64,000 nt of DNA from Megaustenia siamemsis. Taxonomy: Eukaryota > Mollusca > Gastropoda > Stylommatophora > Ariophantidae. The position numbers were made by a program, and so were the translations under genes. Positions 60,601 to 64,000 of the stretch are shown here, piece after piece. The DNA lies in contig JAVIAB010000059.1 of the NCBI GenBank assembly GCA_032433765.1, forward strand, positions 58,232,103 to 58,296,102, written 5' to 3'. Under the pieces are notes generated by a model. That model worked only from the letters and a program-made list of their open reading frames with translations. It was not told where the DNA came from and ran no database searches. Numbering within the stretch: position 1 is the stretch's first letter; every line of letters begins with the position of its first letter.

Positions 60601-63097
60601 GACACCCTAAAAAAAAATTTTTTTTAAATACAATCCGGTCATGCTCCTACCAAGTTGGCAGTTTCTGGATTACATAAAAACTTCAGAATTGTCACACAAA
60701 TTATGAAAGTACCAGTCGCTGGAATATTTTTATGGACATATTTTTTCACAGAATGCTTCCTACATCGGCATCCATGTGAAATATAAGGATGAATGCTTTA
60801 ATAGGACAGAATTTTAAAAAAAGGAAAAATTTCTGGCCACAGGATTCGGTAAACAAAACAAACAGCAATTAGAATATTAGATAAATAAATAAATATACCT
60901 CTTCAACCAATGAAGTTCTCCCACTTTTAAGCATGCTTGCTGGAAATAAAGAATAAAGTATTATAAAGAATGAGACAGAGAAATAGAGTCAGAGAAATTG
61001 ACATGAGAATACAAAAAGCAAATGCTGTCACATACCAGCTTTCACCATTGCTAAGACATCCAAACATTTCTATAGCAGCTAAACAACAAATAATAAATAG
61101 CATTTTTATACCAACTTTGTGCTATGAAAGTCAAACATGGGCACTTTCTAAATCACATTTAAGAAAGATCAATACATGTGAGATGCGATGCTTGAGAAAA
61201 GTAACAAACAACACAAGAAGAGATAGAATACCAAATGAGACCATAAGAAAAATGGTAGGAATAAAACCCTGCCAAGAATATATAGAGCAACAACAACTTA
61301 AATGGTTGGGCCACCTGGTCAGAATGAATCCTCACCAATCACCATCAAGGGCGTTCTTCTCGAGAATGCATGGAAAAAGACCAAGAGGAAGACCCAGAAG
61401 AAGATGGATAGATGCAGTGACAGAGACATGTAACAACAAAGGAAAATCACTATTTCAGACAGTTCGAGCAGCAAAAGAACGACAAATGATATAACCACGA
61501 CACCTTTTCGGTACCAGTGAGAAAAAGAGAAAAAGGAAGAAAGAATGAGACAGTAAAAGACATAAACAATTTGTAAGTACAAGGCTCATAAAGCTATGGT
61601 CTGGAAATAACCAGGAACATGTTTCAAGATATACTTCATGTCTCGTACATTTGTTATCAAAACTAAGCACATTCTCACAGCCAAAGATCAGAGTGGCCAA
61701 GACAATAATTTCACAAAATCGATTCTAGAATCAGTATTTCTAAATTTAAGGAAATTTAACATTTAAGAGTTCTTAAATGGTATGTAGAGCCAGTCTTAAC
61801 ATATGGATGTGAATCATGGACAATAGGACAACAGGCAAGAAAATCACTGGAGGCAGTAGAAATGTGGTTTTACAGAAGAATGTTGAGAATACCATGGAGA
61901 AAATGTATGAAAATGTTCTGAAAGAGGCCATAATAAAAACAGAGTTAATTTCCAAAATTAGGAAGAAACAATCATCATTTTTTGGTCATGTAATGAGAAG
62001 GGAATAGCTGGAATATACTGTGACAACTAGGAAAATTGAGAAATGAAGAGATAGAGGGAAATAAAGAGAAAAGATAAAGGGAAACAAAGAAAAAAGATAC
62101 CATACTGCTTAAGACAATGGCTTGGCAGAAGGTCAACAACAAAAATGATAAATAACTGTCGAGATCAAAAGTTGTAGAGAGACATGATCACCTATGCCAG
62201 CAGGCATGATCCTTGATGATGAATGATCCTTGATGATGATGATAAACTATCATTTATCTCTTCTTCCCTCTGTTTCTTTTCCAGTTATCACAAAATATAT
62301 TGCAGTTATTAGTCAATCCTCATAACATGGCCCACAAATTATTGTTTCCTCCCAAAGATAGAAATAAATTTCTCACTTTCTTTTACTTTGGCCTCTTTTA
62401 GAGTTTCCTTATTATTATTTTTTTTTTTTTAAGCTGCCAATTAAATTTGCAATTTTTAAGCTGTAAAACCACTCTTATTTGGTGCCCAACAATTTTCTTG
62501 TCCATTGTTAAATTTAGCAAAGCGAGCCCTCATGTGGGAAACAACGGGTAAGAGGAAAAGAGGAAGACACAGAGACACTGAGAAGAACATTGATGAGAGA
62601 GGCAAGAGCAGCAGGAGTCGGCTCCCTCAATGAGATAGAGCTGCTTGCACAGAACAGAGACAAATGGCGAGATTTGATATAAAATATCTTCAAAAGAATT
62701 GAAAACTGCTAGAACAAAAAAATTTTGATAAGAGAAGGAGTATCTTGGTCTATGCCCTATGGGCCGGCTACGGCTCGAAAGGTCAATAGACAGATAGATT
62801 GTTAAATTGTCCATGATTCACACTTATATCTCAAAACTGACTCCGCTCCCTCCTTTTCATATTTTCATAAATTATAGTTACAGAACAATAAGGATGAAAA
62901 GATTTTAAAGAGAAATAATTTCACATAAAAAATTAGTGTATCTGGGAAAAACAGACTAAACATAAATTCAACTAGTTATAAAGTAATTAAAATTCTATTG
63001 TTGCAAAGGAAAAACAGACTAACCAAGTAAGTAATTCATGACTGAAGTTGCCCCTGGGTAAACCATTCTGCGGCCAAACGAATGCATGGCCAGGTAG
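21436..63097 (-). CDS. ABHD16A: ABHD16A orthologue, 13 exons, 5' end outside window
   Basis: Alpha/beta-hydrolase of the ABHD16A (BAT5) family, known in vertebrates as a membrane-bound phosphatidylserine lipase that makes lysophosphatidylserine. Exons in transcript order: 63024-63097, 60899-60939, 59076-59174, 54104-54217, 52653-52817, 48279-48342, 45777-45840, 40897-40953, 36232-36306, 34184-34338, 30523-30621, 26564-26610, 21436-21531. All introns are GT-AG, and phases match at every join, giving 382 residues plus stop (1150 nt). Counting from the first complete codon, the nucleophile Ser is at about 145 (AWSIGG), the Asp at about 220 (RRTRDEII) and a conserved His at about 363 ([11 protein letters not shown]). 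The Ser-Asp spacing of 75 equals the human spacing as I recall it. The N-terminal membrane part must lie beyond 64000. No frameshift or stop was seen, so the gene looks functional. Introns are filled with mobile elements. The exon at 34184-34338 is the least certain. Confidence 0.93.
21590..21705 (-). mobile_element. LINE-H 3' end
   Basis: Contains GTGCCATACCGGTTGGCG and the complement of NNRTDT / KIVEGYDRL. It lies just upstream of the last ABHD16A exon, in its intron. Confidence 0.7.
21706..22097. other. GC-richer unique or unassigned repeat
   Basis: Noticeably richer in GC than its surroundings (e.g. 21930-21990). Not matched elsewhere in the window. No splice-consistent exon seen. Confidence 0.35.
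22098..24085. repeat. 26-bp minisatellite, >60 units, with SINE-B inside
   Basis: Unit TAGTAGACATTATAGATGTG plus GGAGGG. Two early units lie before a SINE-B (22139-22467); the main block follows. Units at 23880-24085 are older and partly deleted. Confidence 0.95.
22139..22467 (-). mobile_element. SINE-B inserted into the 26-bp array
   Basis: Complete SINE-B in minus orientation flanked by ACATTATGGATA / ACATTATAGATA. The array unit itself contains this sequence, so the duplication could be 12 bp or array-derived. Confidence 0.88.
24080..24620 (-). mobile_element. SINE-D fragment split by LINE-C
   Basis: Two SINE-D pieces: 24080-24185 (GAGGGGTTCTTTAATATG) and 24578-24620 (TAAATATCAGATCTCACTAC). 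They are separated by a LINE-C copy at 24186-24577. Confidence 0.65.
24186..24577 (+). mobile_element. LINE-C 3' fragment with TSD
   Basis: Open to the natural end: [11 protein letters not shown], then [14 protein letters not shown] and [12 protein letters not shown], and a GATGATGATG tail. Flanked by AATCAAGGCAG / AATCTAGGCAG (11 bp, one mismatch). Confidence 0.85.
24620..24795 (+). mobile_element. LINE-B 3' end
   Basis: Reads the LINE-B terminal phrase RKRWIDGI and [14 protein letters not shown]. The same end occurs at 42970-43145. Confidence 0.7.
24848..25154. mobile_element. TTAA-flanked MITE (type copy)
   Basis: Perfect 17-bp termini counting the TTAA: TTAACTCTTTCCGTACA at the left, its reverse complement at the right. 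TTAA lies at 24848-24851 and 25151-25154. The TTAA target is that of piggyBac-type elements. No coding capacity. Relatives at 9564 and 27533. Confidence 0.82.
25187..26110. repeat. 31-bp minisatellite, ~26 units, interrupted
   Basis: Unit TTATGAACCTTACTGGACAA plus AATAAACCATT. Interrupted at 25410-25525 by a LINE-G 3' end. Confidence 0.93.
25410..25525 (+). mobile_element. LINE-G 3' end inside the 31-bp array
   Basis: About 115 bp ending CGAAAGGACAATAGATAGATAG. Copies of the same end are at 33830-33983 and 50653-50817. Too short to know whether it is a truncated LINE or a derived SINE. Confidence 0.75.
26115..26510 (-). mobile_element. LINE-G 3' fragment
   Basis: Minus-strand post-RT region with [13 protein letters not shown] and EEAITAGI, similar in layout to LINE-A. 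It ends at the left with the CTATCTATTG-type tail. Confidence 0.7.
26564..26610 (-). CDS. ABHD16A: ABHD16A exon l (47 nt)
   Basis: Short exon reading [15 protein letters not shown] (human counterpart ends RRQLALFL). The acceptor is ACTCAG and the donor GTAAGT. The phases fit its neighbours. Confidence 0.85.
27400..28380 (-). mobile_element. SINE-D split by a TTAA MITE
   Basis: Left piece 27400-27536 ends CTGGGGTTCTTTAA; right piece starts at 28225 with TTAATATGAGTGCACATGGG and runs to its B-box-like head near 28330. The copies at 24110 and 63560 show the uninterrupted join. Confidence 0.75.
27533..28228. mobile_element. TTAA-flanked MITE, ~690 bp
   Basis: Termini TTAACTCTTTCTGGACTTT and AAAGTCTGGAAAGAGTTAA are near-perfect inverted repeats with TTAA at both edges (27533-27536, 28225-28228). 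The interior is very AT-rich, with no transposase frame. Confidence 0.82.
28556..28902 (-). mobile_element. SINE-C, full length with TSD
   Basis: 347-bp element; minus orientation, tail (CTTG)n complement at the left. Flanked by a perfect 12-bp duplication TTTCAACACAGC (28544-28555 and 28903-28914). Opposite orientation copy at 36917. Confidence 0.9.
28978..29215 (+). mobile_element. SINE-D, 5' part
   Basis: Starts GGATGGTCTAAAAGTAAAATGC, a tRNA-like head, and ends TAAAGAACCCTCAGCATTT, matching the 58610 copy. Confidence 0.65.
29320..30224 (+). mobile_element. SINE-A interrupted by LINE-A
   Basis: SINE-A halves at 29320-29416 and 30044-30224 surround a LINE-A fragment. The outer flanks are a perfect 15-bp duplication TATTCCTGAAGTTGG (29305-29319 and 30225-30239). 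The head has A-box-like TAGCTCAGTGATTAG and a B-box-like GGTTCAATCCC. Confidence 0.93.
29417..30043 (-). mobile_element. LINE-A 3' fragment inside SINE-A
   Basis: 5'-truncated LINE-A. The reading frame is open to its natural end ([17 protein letters not shown], then [14 protein letters not shown] and [10 protein letters not shown]). Flanked by the 9-bp duplication AGCCTTTAC (29408-29416 and 30044-30052). The tail is (GATA)n. Confidence 0.93.
30355..30490 (+). repeat. SINE-D tail module alone
   Basis: Contains CAGATGTGTTGGGACAAAAT and CAACACAATGTATCCATACC, the module shared by SINE-C and SINE-D. Confidence 0.5.
30523..30621 (-). CDS. ABHD16A: ABHD16A exon k
   Basis: Contains [13 protein letters not shown] and ends DVHFPLHIG, resembling the human segment around PDFPWSVGE. 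The acceptor is ATTGCAG with a good pyrimidine tract; the donor is GTGAGT. Confidence 0.85.
   Translation of the reverse strand: MVYWKRRAWIAMNVATILYVMSKVVMYIFHCI
30680..31215 (-). mobile_element. LINE-D 3' fragment
   Basis: Minus-strand: [15 protein letters not shown], then [17 protein letters not shown] and, after a frameshift, [33 protein letters not shown]. Ends in a CATCATCATC tract. Confidence 0.8.
31260..31440 (+). repeat. relative of the 5481-5705 repeat
   Basis: Shares CTTGTCAACCAACACAAC and the RRLVNQH / LRD / SE--L pattern with 5481-5705. Confidence 0.4.
31740..33400 (+). mobile_element. LINE with RNase H domain, degraded
   Basis: RT thumb region at 31740-32460 (KLAGMDWRAD, then [33 protein letters not shown]), followed by RNase H parts: [10 protein letters not shown] (first catalytic Asp, about 32660), [12 protein letters not shown] (about 32790) and [20 protein letters not shown] (about 32935). 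Order and spacing fit LINEs of the I/Jockey side that carry RNase H. Many stops; the thumb is repeated four times. Confidence 0.75.
31846..32440 (+). repeat. four tandem ~154-bp copies of the RT thumb
   Basis: Copies start at 31846, 31999, 32153 and 32307. The first is 153 bp, the others 154 bp (one extra G in CCTGGGGCTAC), so each added copy shifts frame. Confidence 0.93.
33830..33983 (+). mobile_element. LINE-G 3'-end copy
   Basis: Starts TATTGTTATGGAAACAGAGC and ends CGAAAGGACAATAGATAGATAG. Nearly the same length and start as 50653-50817. Confidence 0.75.
34184..34338 (-). CDS. ABHD16A: ABHD16A exon j (probable), divergent and longer
   Basis: 155-nt open segment starting [13 protein letters not shown]. 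The acceptor is CTAGCAG and the donor a weak GTTCAG. It is the only open stretch I found that joins exon i (AG|G gives R) to exon k (G|TT gives V) in the right phase on both sides. It is richer in GC than the surrounding intron. Its sequence is not clearly conserved and is about 30 residues longer than the matching human part, so its limits could be wrong. Confidence 0.55.
34400..35726. other. intron, no repeat recognised
   Basis: Contains several short open frames on the plus strand (e.g. around 35420, [14 protein letters not shown]) that I cannot assign. It lies in the intron between exons i and j for its upper part; no splice-consistent exon was found. Confidence 0.35.
35727..35890 (-). 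mobile_element. SINE-A, 5'-truncated
   Basis: Has the SINE-A 3' part (CATCACGCCAAGTGGCATA, then CAGACCTCCAGCACATG) but lacks the tRNA head at the right. Confidence 0.8.
36232..36306 (-). CDS. ABHD16A: ABHD16A exon i
   Basis: Contains [15 protein letters not shown], matching the human [15 protein letters not shown] almost residue for residue. The acceptor is CTATAG and the donor GTATGA. Phase 2 in and 2 out fit both neighbours. Confidence 0.93.
36450..37560 (-). mobile_element. LINE-E remnant split by SINE-C
   Basis: Pieces at 36450-36905 and 37282-37560. The second piece continues the same minus-strand RT-linked region without overlap. Confidence 0.65.
36917..37269 (+). mobile_element. SINE-C, full length with TSD
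   Basis: Begins TGGAGGCGAAGGCGCGCC, ends AACACAAGCAAGCA. Flanked by the perfect 12-bp duplication AGATCAAAGAGG (36905-36916 and 37270-37281). GC-richer than its surroundings. Confidence 0.92.
37561..37784 (+). mobile_element. CR1/I-like RT thumb remnant
   Basis: Reads [16 protein letters not shown] and, in shifted frame, NLGAIIDHN, the phrase that follows the RT palm in CR1/I-type LINEs (usually NLGV-FD-N). Confidence 0.45.
37998..38255 (-). mobile_element. SINE-A inside LINE-D
   Basis: Complete SINE-A, minus orientation. Flanked by TCTCTTCTCATTA / TCTTTTCTCATTA (37985-37997 and 38256-38268; 13 bp, one mismatch). Confidence 0.92.
38491..38820 (+). mobile_element. SINE-B inside LINE-D
   Basis: Complete SINE-B, head GTAGCCTAGTTGGGAAAACC, B-box-like GTTCGATTCCC, (CTTTA) tail. 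It interrupts the LINE-D phrase CTCTACAT/AACATTTAAG. The duplication is short or unclear. Confidence 0.9.
39567..39700 (-). mobile_element. LINE-C 3' end
   Basis: 134 bp of LINE-C tail flanked by the 9-bp duplication TGATGAGTT (39558-39566 and 39701-39709). Confidence 0.82.
39810..39842. repeat. (TG)n then poly-G tract
   Basis: About ten TG units followed by nine G in a row. Confidence 0.95.
40257..40499 (+). mobile_element. SINE-A, full length with TSD
   Basis: Head GATAGCTCAGTGGTTAG and B-box GGTTCGATCC. Perfect 11-bp duplication TACATCTATTT (40246-40256 and 40500-40510). Its body is more diverged than other copies. Confidence 0.93.
40897..40953 (-). CDS. ABHD16A: ABHD16A exon h, catalytic aspartate
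   Basis: Reads [16 protein letters not shown]. The aspartate in RTRDE is the expected charge-relay acid. The acceptor is TCACAG and the donor GTAAGT. Confidence 0.94.
41060..41480 (-). mobile_element. mariner-type transposase 3' relic
   Basis: Minus strand reads [17 protein letters not shown], the typical C-terminal phrase of mariner transposases (RWEKCI--GDYVE), with broken upstream frames. The left edge GGAAGTCAATAAAGTAACTA resembles a mariner terminal repeat. Confidence 0.6.
41684..42749 (+). mobile_element. LINE-A, 5'-truncated, open frame, TSD
   Basis: Open from the RT palm to the natural end (319 residues from Met at 41696). RT motifs: [15 protein letters not shown] and [11 protein letters not shown] (catalytic FADD). 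Then [24 protein letters not shown] and the [10 protein letters not shown] terminus. Tail ends AAAGGTCAATAGATAG. Perfect 9-bp duplication AATGCCAGA (41675-41683 and 42750-42758). No frameshift, so young, but the endonuclease and half the RT are missing. Confidence 0.93.
42759..43155 (+). mobile_element. LINE-B 3' fragment
   Basis: Reads [11 protein letters not shown], then [20 protein letters not shown] (after stops) and [14 protein letters not shown]. The LINE-A above is inserted at its CCAATGCCAG phrase, which also occurs in the LINE-B copy near 2665. Confidence 0.75.
43625..44690. repeat. 42-bp minisatellite, ~25 units
   Basis: Unit GGAAGTAGATGATAAAACAT plus ATTTCTCATGATCAATCTTAAT. The minus strand is open for 352 codons (repeat [14 protein letters not shown]), a consequence of the unit length. 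Not a protein gene by any sign. Lies in the intron between exons g and h. Confidence 0.96.
45102..45690 (-). mobile_element. LINE-C 3' part, longest open copy
   Basis: 193-codon open frame: [18 protein letters not shown], then [35 protein letters not shown] and the natural end. It carries the post-RT zinc-less tail only; no palm motifs remain. Confidence 0.85.
45777..45840 (-). CDS. ABHD16A: ABHD16A exon g
   Basis: Reads [14 protein letters not shown] and then VADQLL, matching the family stretch GLVTRTVRQHLNLNNAEQL. The acceptor is CATCAG and the donor GTAAGT. Phases 1 in and 2 out fit its neighbours. Confidence 0.88.
45905..46925 (+). mobile_element. LINE-H remnant split by LINE-A
   Basis: 45905-45970 reads [11 protein letters not shown]; 46745-46925 continues [20 protein letters not shown] and [15 protein letters not shown]. 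The interruption holds LINE-A (45975-46632) plus about 110 bp of unknown DNA. Confidence 0.7.
45975..46632 (-). mobile_element. LINE-A 3' fragment inside LINE-H
   Basis: Diverged LINE-A with small deletions, ending at the phrase for [11 protein letters not shown]. The tail is only a short CTATCTCTATTG, so this copy is older than those at 29417 and 41684. Confidence 0.8.
47490..47573 (+). repeat. tRNA-like segment beside SINE-A
   Basis: Reads CGGTTGGCTTACCACGGCAA and GGGGTTCGTAATCC, which resembles a B box. It is part of the insertion in the 32-bp array but not of SINE-A. Possibly the head of another SINE. Confidence 0.35.
47574..47836 (+). mobile_element. SINE-A in 32-bp array
   Basis: Full-length, with GATAGCTCAGTGGTTAG and GGTTCGATCCC boxes and a clean TTTACTTTACTTTTACTT tail. 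Little diverged. Confidence 0.92.
47970..48232 (+). mobile_element. SINE-A, full length
   Basis: Both box motifs present; ends GGGGGTACTTTACTTT. Lies about 50 bp upstream (on the plus strand) of ABHD16A exon f, inside the intron just past its donor site. Confidence 0.92.
48279..48342 (-). CDS. ABHD16A: ABHD16A exon f
   Basis: Reads [17 protein letters not shown], nearly identical in pattern to the human LDASFDDLVPLALKVMP. The acceptor is TTTCAG and the donor GTAAGT; the exon ends in phase 1. Confidence 0.95.
48732..48978 (+). mobile_element. SINE-A, full length with TSD
   Basis: Perfect 12-bp duplication ACTTGAATTCCA (48720-48731 and 48979-48990). The 3' tail is lost: the element stops at GACGGGG. 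Confidence 0.93.
49068..49393 (+). mobile_element. SINE-B, full length
   Basis: Flanked by ACTTGTGTTTCTG / ACTTGTGTTCTG (about 49055-49067 and 49394-49405, one indel). Head TAGCCTACTTGGGAAAATC. Confidence 0.88.
49669..50545. mobile_element. inverted repeat pair, possible Penelope-like terminal repeats
   Basis: The left arm (49669 to about 50115) and the right arm (about 50205-50545) are inverted copies of each other with a spacer of about 90 bp. The right arm contains CTGAAGA at 50427-50433, a GGCC/GACC-type short stem, and GAAA at 50450-50453, resembling the hammerhead ribozyme core found in Penelope-like repeats. In the left arm the core reads AAGAAGGCCACATG...GGCCGAAACGTC on the minus strand. 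The left arm is interrupted by LINE-A. Confidence 0.5.
49921..50037 (-). mobile_element. LINE-A 3' end inside the inverted repeat
   Basis: 117 bp of LINE-A tail. Perfect 10-bp duplication ACTACATTAT (49911-49920 and 50038-50047). The right arm gives the uninterrupted sequence. Confidence 0.9.
50653..50817 (+). mobile_element. LINE-G 3'-end copy with TSD
   Basis: Ends CGAAAGGACAATAGATAGATAG. 8-bp duplication AGTAAAGG (50645-50652 and 50818-50825). Confidence 0.8.
50975..51480. repeat. unassigned repeat with duplicated end motif
   Basis: Starts GGGTCAGTCAAAAAGTTTTG, and a related phrase GGTTGGTCAAAATGTTTTAC recurs near 51140. Such ends are seen in mariner-like elements, but no transposase frame is visible. 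Confidence 0.35.
51500..52030. repeat. dispersed repeat, two ~90-bp copies, and a tRNA-like head
   Basis: 51510-51600 and 51945-52030 share CAGGTATTTTTACAGCAGTC-like sequence. At 51570-51665 the minus strand has a B-box match GGTTTGAATCC after a tRNA-like stretch, suggesting a further SINE family. Confidence 0.45.
52040..52206 (+). mobile_element. SINE-C, 5'-truncated
   Basis: 3' half of SINE-C, ending GCAAGCAAGCAAA. Shows that SINE-C is truncated at the 5' side like a retroposon. Confidence 0.8.
52653..52817 (-). CDS. ABHD16A: ABHD16A exon e, nucleophile elbow
   Basis: Phase-0 exon of 55 codons. It opens with [17 protein letters not shown] and carries the catalytic serine in [14 protein letters not shown] (GxSxG-type elbow). 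The acceptor is TTTCAG and the donor GTCTGT. Confidence 0.96.
53187..53510 (-). mobile_element. SINE-C, old full-length copy
   Basis: Minus orientation, diverged by many substitutions from 28556-28902, but colinear over its length. Confidence 0.75.
53663..53863 (-). mobile_element. LINE-C 3' end with TSD
   Basis: 201 bp of LINE-C tail. Perfect 10-bp duplication TATCAGGCTA (53653-53662 and 53864-53873). Confidence 0.88.
54104..54217 (-). CDS. ABHD16A: ABHD16A exon d, oxyanion-side strand
   Basis: Phase-0 exon of 38 codons. It contains [11 protein letters not shown] and [11 protein letters not shown], the start of the hydrolase fold. The acceptor is CTTTAG and the donor GTGAGT. The intron before it holds the large LINE-A copy and a 51-bp minisatellite. 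Confidence 0.94.
54589..54670. repeat. (TA)n microsatellite
   Basis: About 41 TA units directly at the 3' end of LINE-A. A shorter TA run is at the other end (57132-57145). Confidence 0.97.
54671..57125 (-). mobile_element. LINE-A, longest copy (partial endonuclease + RT)
   Basis: An APE-type LINE copy. The continuous frame runs 57222 to 54910 (770 codons); its first ~33 residues are LINE-J plus a TA repeat, not LINE-A. LINE-A proper begins [16 protein letters not shown], the C-terminal part of the endonuclease, with [14 protein letters not shown] and SDHN. RT follows, with [11 protein letters not shown] (motif A Asp near residue 467), [14 protein letters not shown] and [11 protein letters not shown] (near 566-569). 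One extra C in the CCCC run at 54923-54926 shifts the frame and removes the last ~50 residues. The N-terminal endonuclease is missing, so it cannot be autonomous. The clade (RTE-like or other) is unresolved. Confidence 0.92.
57660..58524. repeat. 51-bp minisatellite, ~17 units
   Basis: Unit GTATGGTATAGGATCACAAA plus GCACTTTCTCCAGCTTCACATTATTTAACAT. Both strands are open (361 codons minus, 298 plus) because 51 is a multiple of three. Some single-base changes recur in several units (CTCC/CTCT). In the intron between exons c and d. Confidence 0.96.
58610..58990 (+). mobile_element. SINE-D, most complete copy
   Basis: tRNA-like head (GGGACTGGGTAGTCTAAAC, B-box-like AGTTTGAATCC), a body, then the shared module (ATGTGTCAGGCCGAAAGGCA ... 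GACACAATGCATCCATG). Confidence 0.65.
59076..59174 (-). CDS. ABHD16A: ABHD16A exon c
   Basis: Phase-0 exon of 33 codons. It contains [13 protein letters not shown], a signature of the family (human [13 protein letters not shown]). The acceptor is TTACAG and the donor GTAAGA. Confidence 0.92.
60113..60590. repeat. 57-bp minisatellite, ~8 units
   Basis: Unit ATAATCTATGGATAATGTAT plus ATTTAAAAGAAAAAATATGAGTAATAGAAGTGATGCA, with poly-A length variation. Confidence 0.93.
60899..60939 (-). CDS. ABHD16A: ABHD16A exon b (41 nt)
   Basis: Short exon reading [13 protein letters not shown]. The acceptor is TTTCCAG and the donor GTATAT. Its phase fits both neighbours exactly, and the RTSLVEE end corresponds to QARLVEE in the human protein. 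Confidence 0.8.
60965..61560 (+). mobile_element. LINE-J 3' part, open frame
   Basis: 174 codons without interruption: [62 protein letters not shown], ending ERQMI. No RT palm left. It sits immediately above exon b. Confidence 0.82.
61735..62225 (+). mobile_element. LINE-D 3' fragment
   Basis: Reads [31 protein letters not shown] and, after shifts, FFGHVMRRE; ends in repeated CCTTGATGATGA. Confidence 0.8.
62240..62870 (-). mobile_element. LINE-D-like remnant split by LINE-A
   Basis: Minus-strand copy, tail to tail with 61735-62225. Pieces 62240-62514 and 62809-62870 are joined at the ATTGTTAAATT site of a LINE-A insertion. Confidence 0.65.
62515..62797 (+). mobile_element. LINE-A 3' end with TSD
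   Basis: 283 bp ending AAAGGTCAATAGACAGATAG. Perfect 11-bp duplication ATTGTTAAATT (62504-62514 and 62798-62808). Confidence 0.92.
63024..63097 (-). CDS. ABHD16A: ABHD16A exon a (first in window)
   Basis: Reads [15 protein letters not shown], matching the family segment that contains HTFGRRMLYPG in human. The acceptor is CAG just above 63097; the donor GTTAGT begins at 63023. The exon starts with one nucleotide that completes a codon from an exon outside the window. Confidence 0.88.
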
Positions 63098-63216
63098 CTG
63101 TTTGAAAATGCAAACATTTATTTTATCAAGAGCAATCCAAAAATTCACTCAAAAAACGGCACATGATAAATTGAATATAAACAGATTAAAATTATTAGAA
63201 ATTATTCAAAATATTA

Positions 63217-63328
63217 CCACATTACCCCAAAAATCATGTGATGAAGGTCTGTAAAATATAGGGTCACTAACACCATATTTCCCTATATGCCACTTGGCGT
63301 GACAGGGGTACTTTACTTACTTTTTTTT
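63217..63328 (+). mobile_element. SINE-A, 5'-truncated with 15-bp TSD
   Basis: Only the last 112 bp. Perfect 15-bp duplication TTATTCAAAATATTA (63202-63216 and 63329-63343). Lies about 120 bp upstream of exon a. Confidence 0.93.
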
Positions 63329-63439
63329 TTATTCAAAATATTAATATGCATTTAAAGTTGACTGCCACTGTCCTTAATTTTAACAGCTGTGTGCTCAGGT
63401 GTCCCTCACCATAAAGGCAGATATTCTCTTGCTTCAGAG

Positions 63440-63775
63440 GTACTCTCCATTTTTGTTGTCAAGAGCTTCAATGTTTTTTCAGGTACACATTTTTTCTATA
63501 AATTTTGTCCAGCACTGACTTTTTCCTCTAATCTTTTCAATTTCCAACTGTCAAGGGTTCTTTAATATTCACAAAATGCATATGAAACTTGTTTTTCATT
63601 TTTTTGCCATTATCCGAGAGGGCTAAACATCGGGATCTCACTACCCAAAGGGTAACGCTACAAAAAAAAACAATTGGTTCAAAGTGAAAAATTCCCATCG
63701 CCTATTGTGATATTCAAACTCAAGACTTTCTTGTCCAGAGTACAACACCTTACCTCTTGACCACCCAGTCCCATT
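63440..63775 (-). mobile_element. SINE-D copy
   Basis: Contains CAAGGGTTCTTTAATATTC, GGATCTCACTACCC and, at the right, the complement of a tRNA-like head (CTTACCTCTTGACCACCCAG). Confidence 0.7.
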
Positions 63776-63824
63776 CACAGACAATTAATGAACAAACAAA
63801 GAAAGAAGACGACTGGAGGAAAAA

Positions 63825-64000
63825 AAAAATCAGTGGTTCTACGGAAGAACGCTGAGAATATCATGGTCAACAAGAATAGGCAATGAAGATGATTTGAAGA
63901 AAATTAGTGCGGAAAGTAAGCTTTTGAAATGCATTAGAAAAAAAAAACAGTCTATCTTCTGCGGTTCACAAGAAGAGAAACACTTGAAAATATTTAAATA
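63825..64000 (+). mobile_element. LINE-D-like fragment at right edge
   Basis: Reads FYGRTLRISWSTRIGNEDDL-like sequence in one frame, matching [10 protein letters not shown] of LINE-D. Continues past the window. Confidence 0.6.

Overview
This window is intron-rich, repeat-saturated animal DNA (AT-rich, spliceosomal GT-AG introns, tRNA-derived SINEs, many LINE families, many minisatellites). There is nothing prokaryotic in it. The host looks like an invertebrate; a mollusc, perhaps a heterobranch gastropod, is my best guess from the general look of the SINE and LINE families. That guess is not proven from the sequence.

The one recognisable host gene is an ABHD16A orthologue (alpha/beta-hydrolase, phosphatidylserine lipase family) on the minus strand. 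I could place 13 exons running from 63097 down to the stop codon at 21436. Every junction is GT-AG, and the reading phases agree across all of them. Together they encode the C-terminal ~382 residues, including the GxSxG nucleophile (WSIGG), the RTRDEI aspartate and the ESTHCTPLP histidine. The first exons lie beyond the right edge. So 21.4-63.1 kb is one gene whose introns are packed with mobile elements, and 1-21.4 kb is the flank downstream of it. That flank holds only two weak, unidentified exon candidates (about 1-140 and 9998-10177, both minus).

Most of the rest is mobile DNA. I separate at least ten LINE 3'-end families (called A-K here), a LINE with an RNase H domain, four SINE families (A-D), TTAA-flanked MITEs, a hAT transposase relic, a mariner relic and an inverted pair of possible Penelope-like terminal repeats. 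Many insertions still have readable target-site duplications (TSDs), and several are nested, so the order of events can be read: LINE-A inside SINE-A, a MITE inside SINE-D, LINE-C inside SINE-D, SINE-A and SINE-B inside LINE-D, SINE-C inside LINE-E, LINE-A inside LINE-J, hAT inside LINE-B. Between them lie about a dozen unrelated minisatellites with units of 16 to 57 bp. Those whose unit is a multiple of three give long but meaningless open frames.

I found no proof of an undescribed biological system. The most useful leads are the 3'-terminal hairpin shared by two LINE families, the central module shared by two SINE families, the inverted hammerhead-like repeat pair, and the ~30-residue longer segment in the ABHD16A orthologue.
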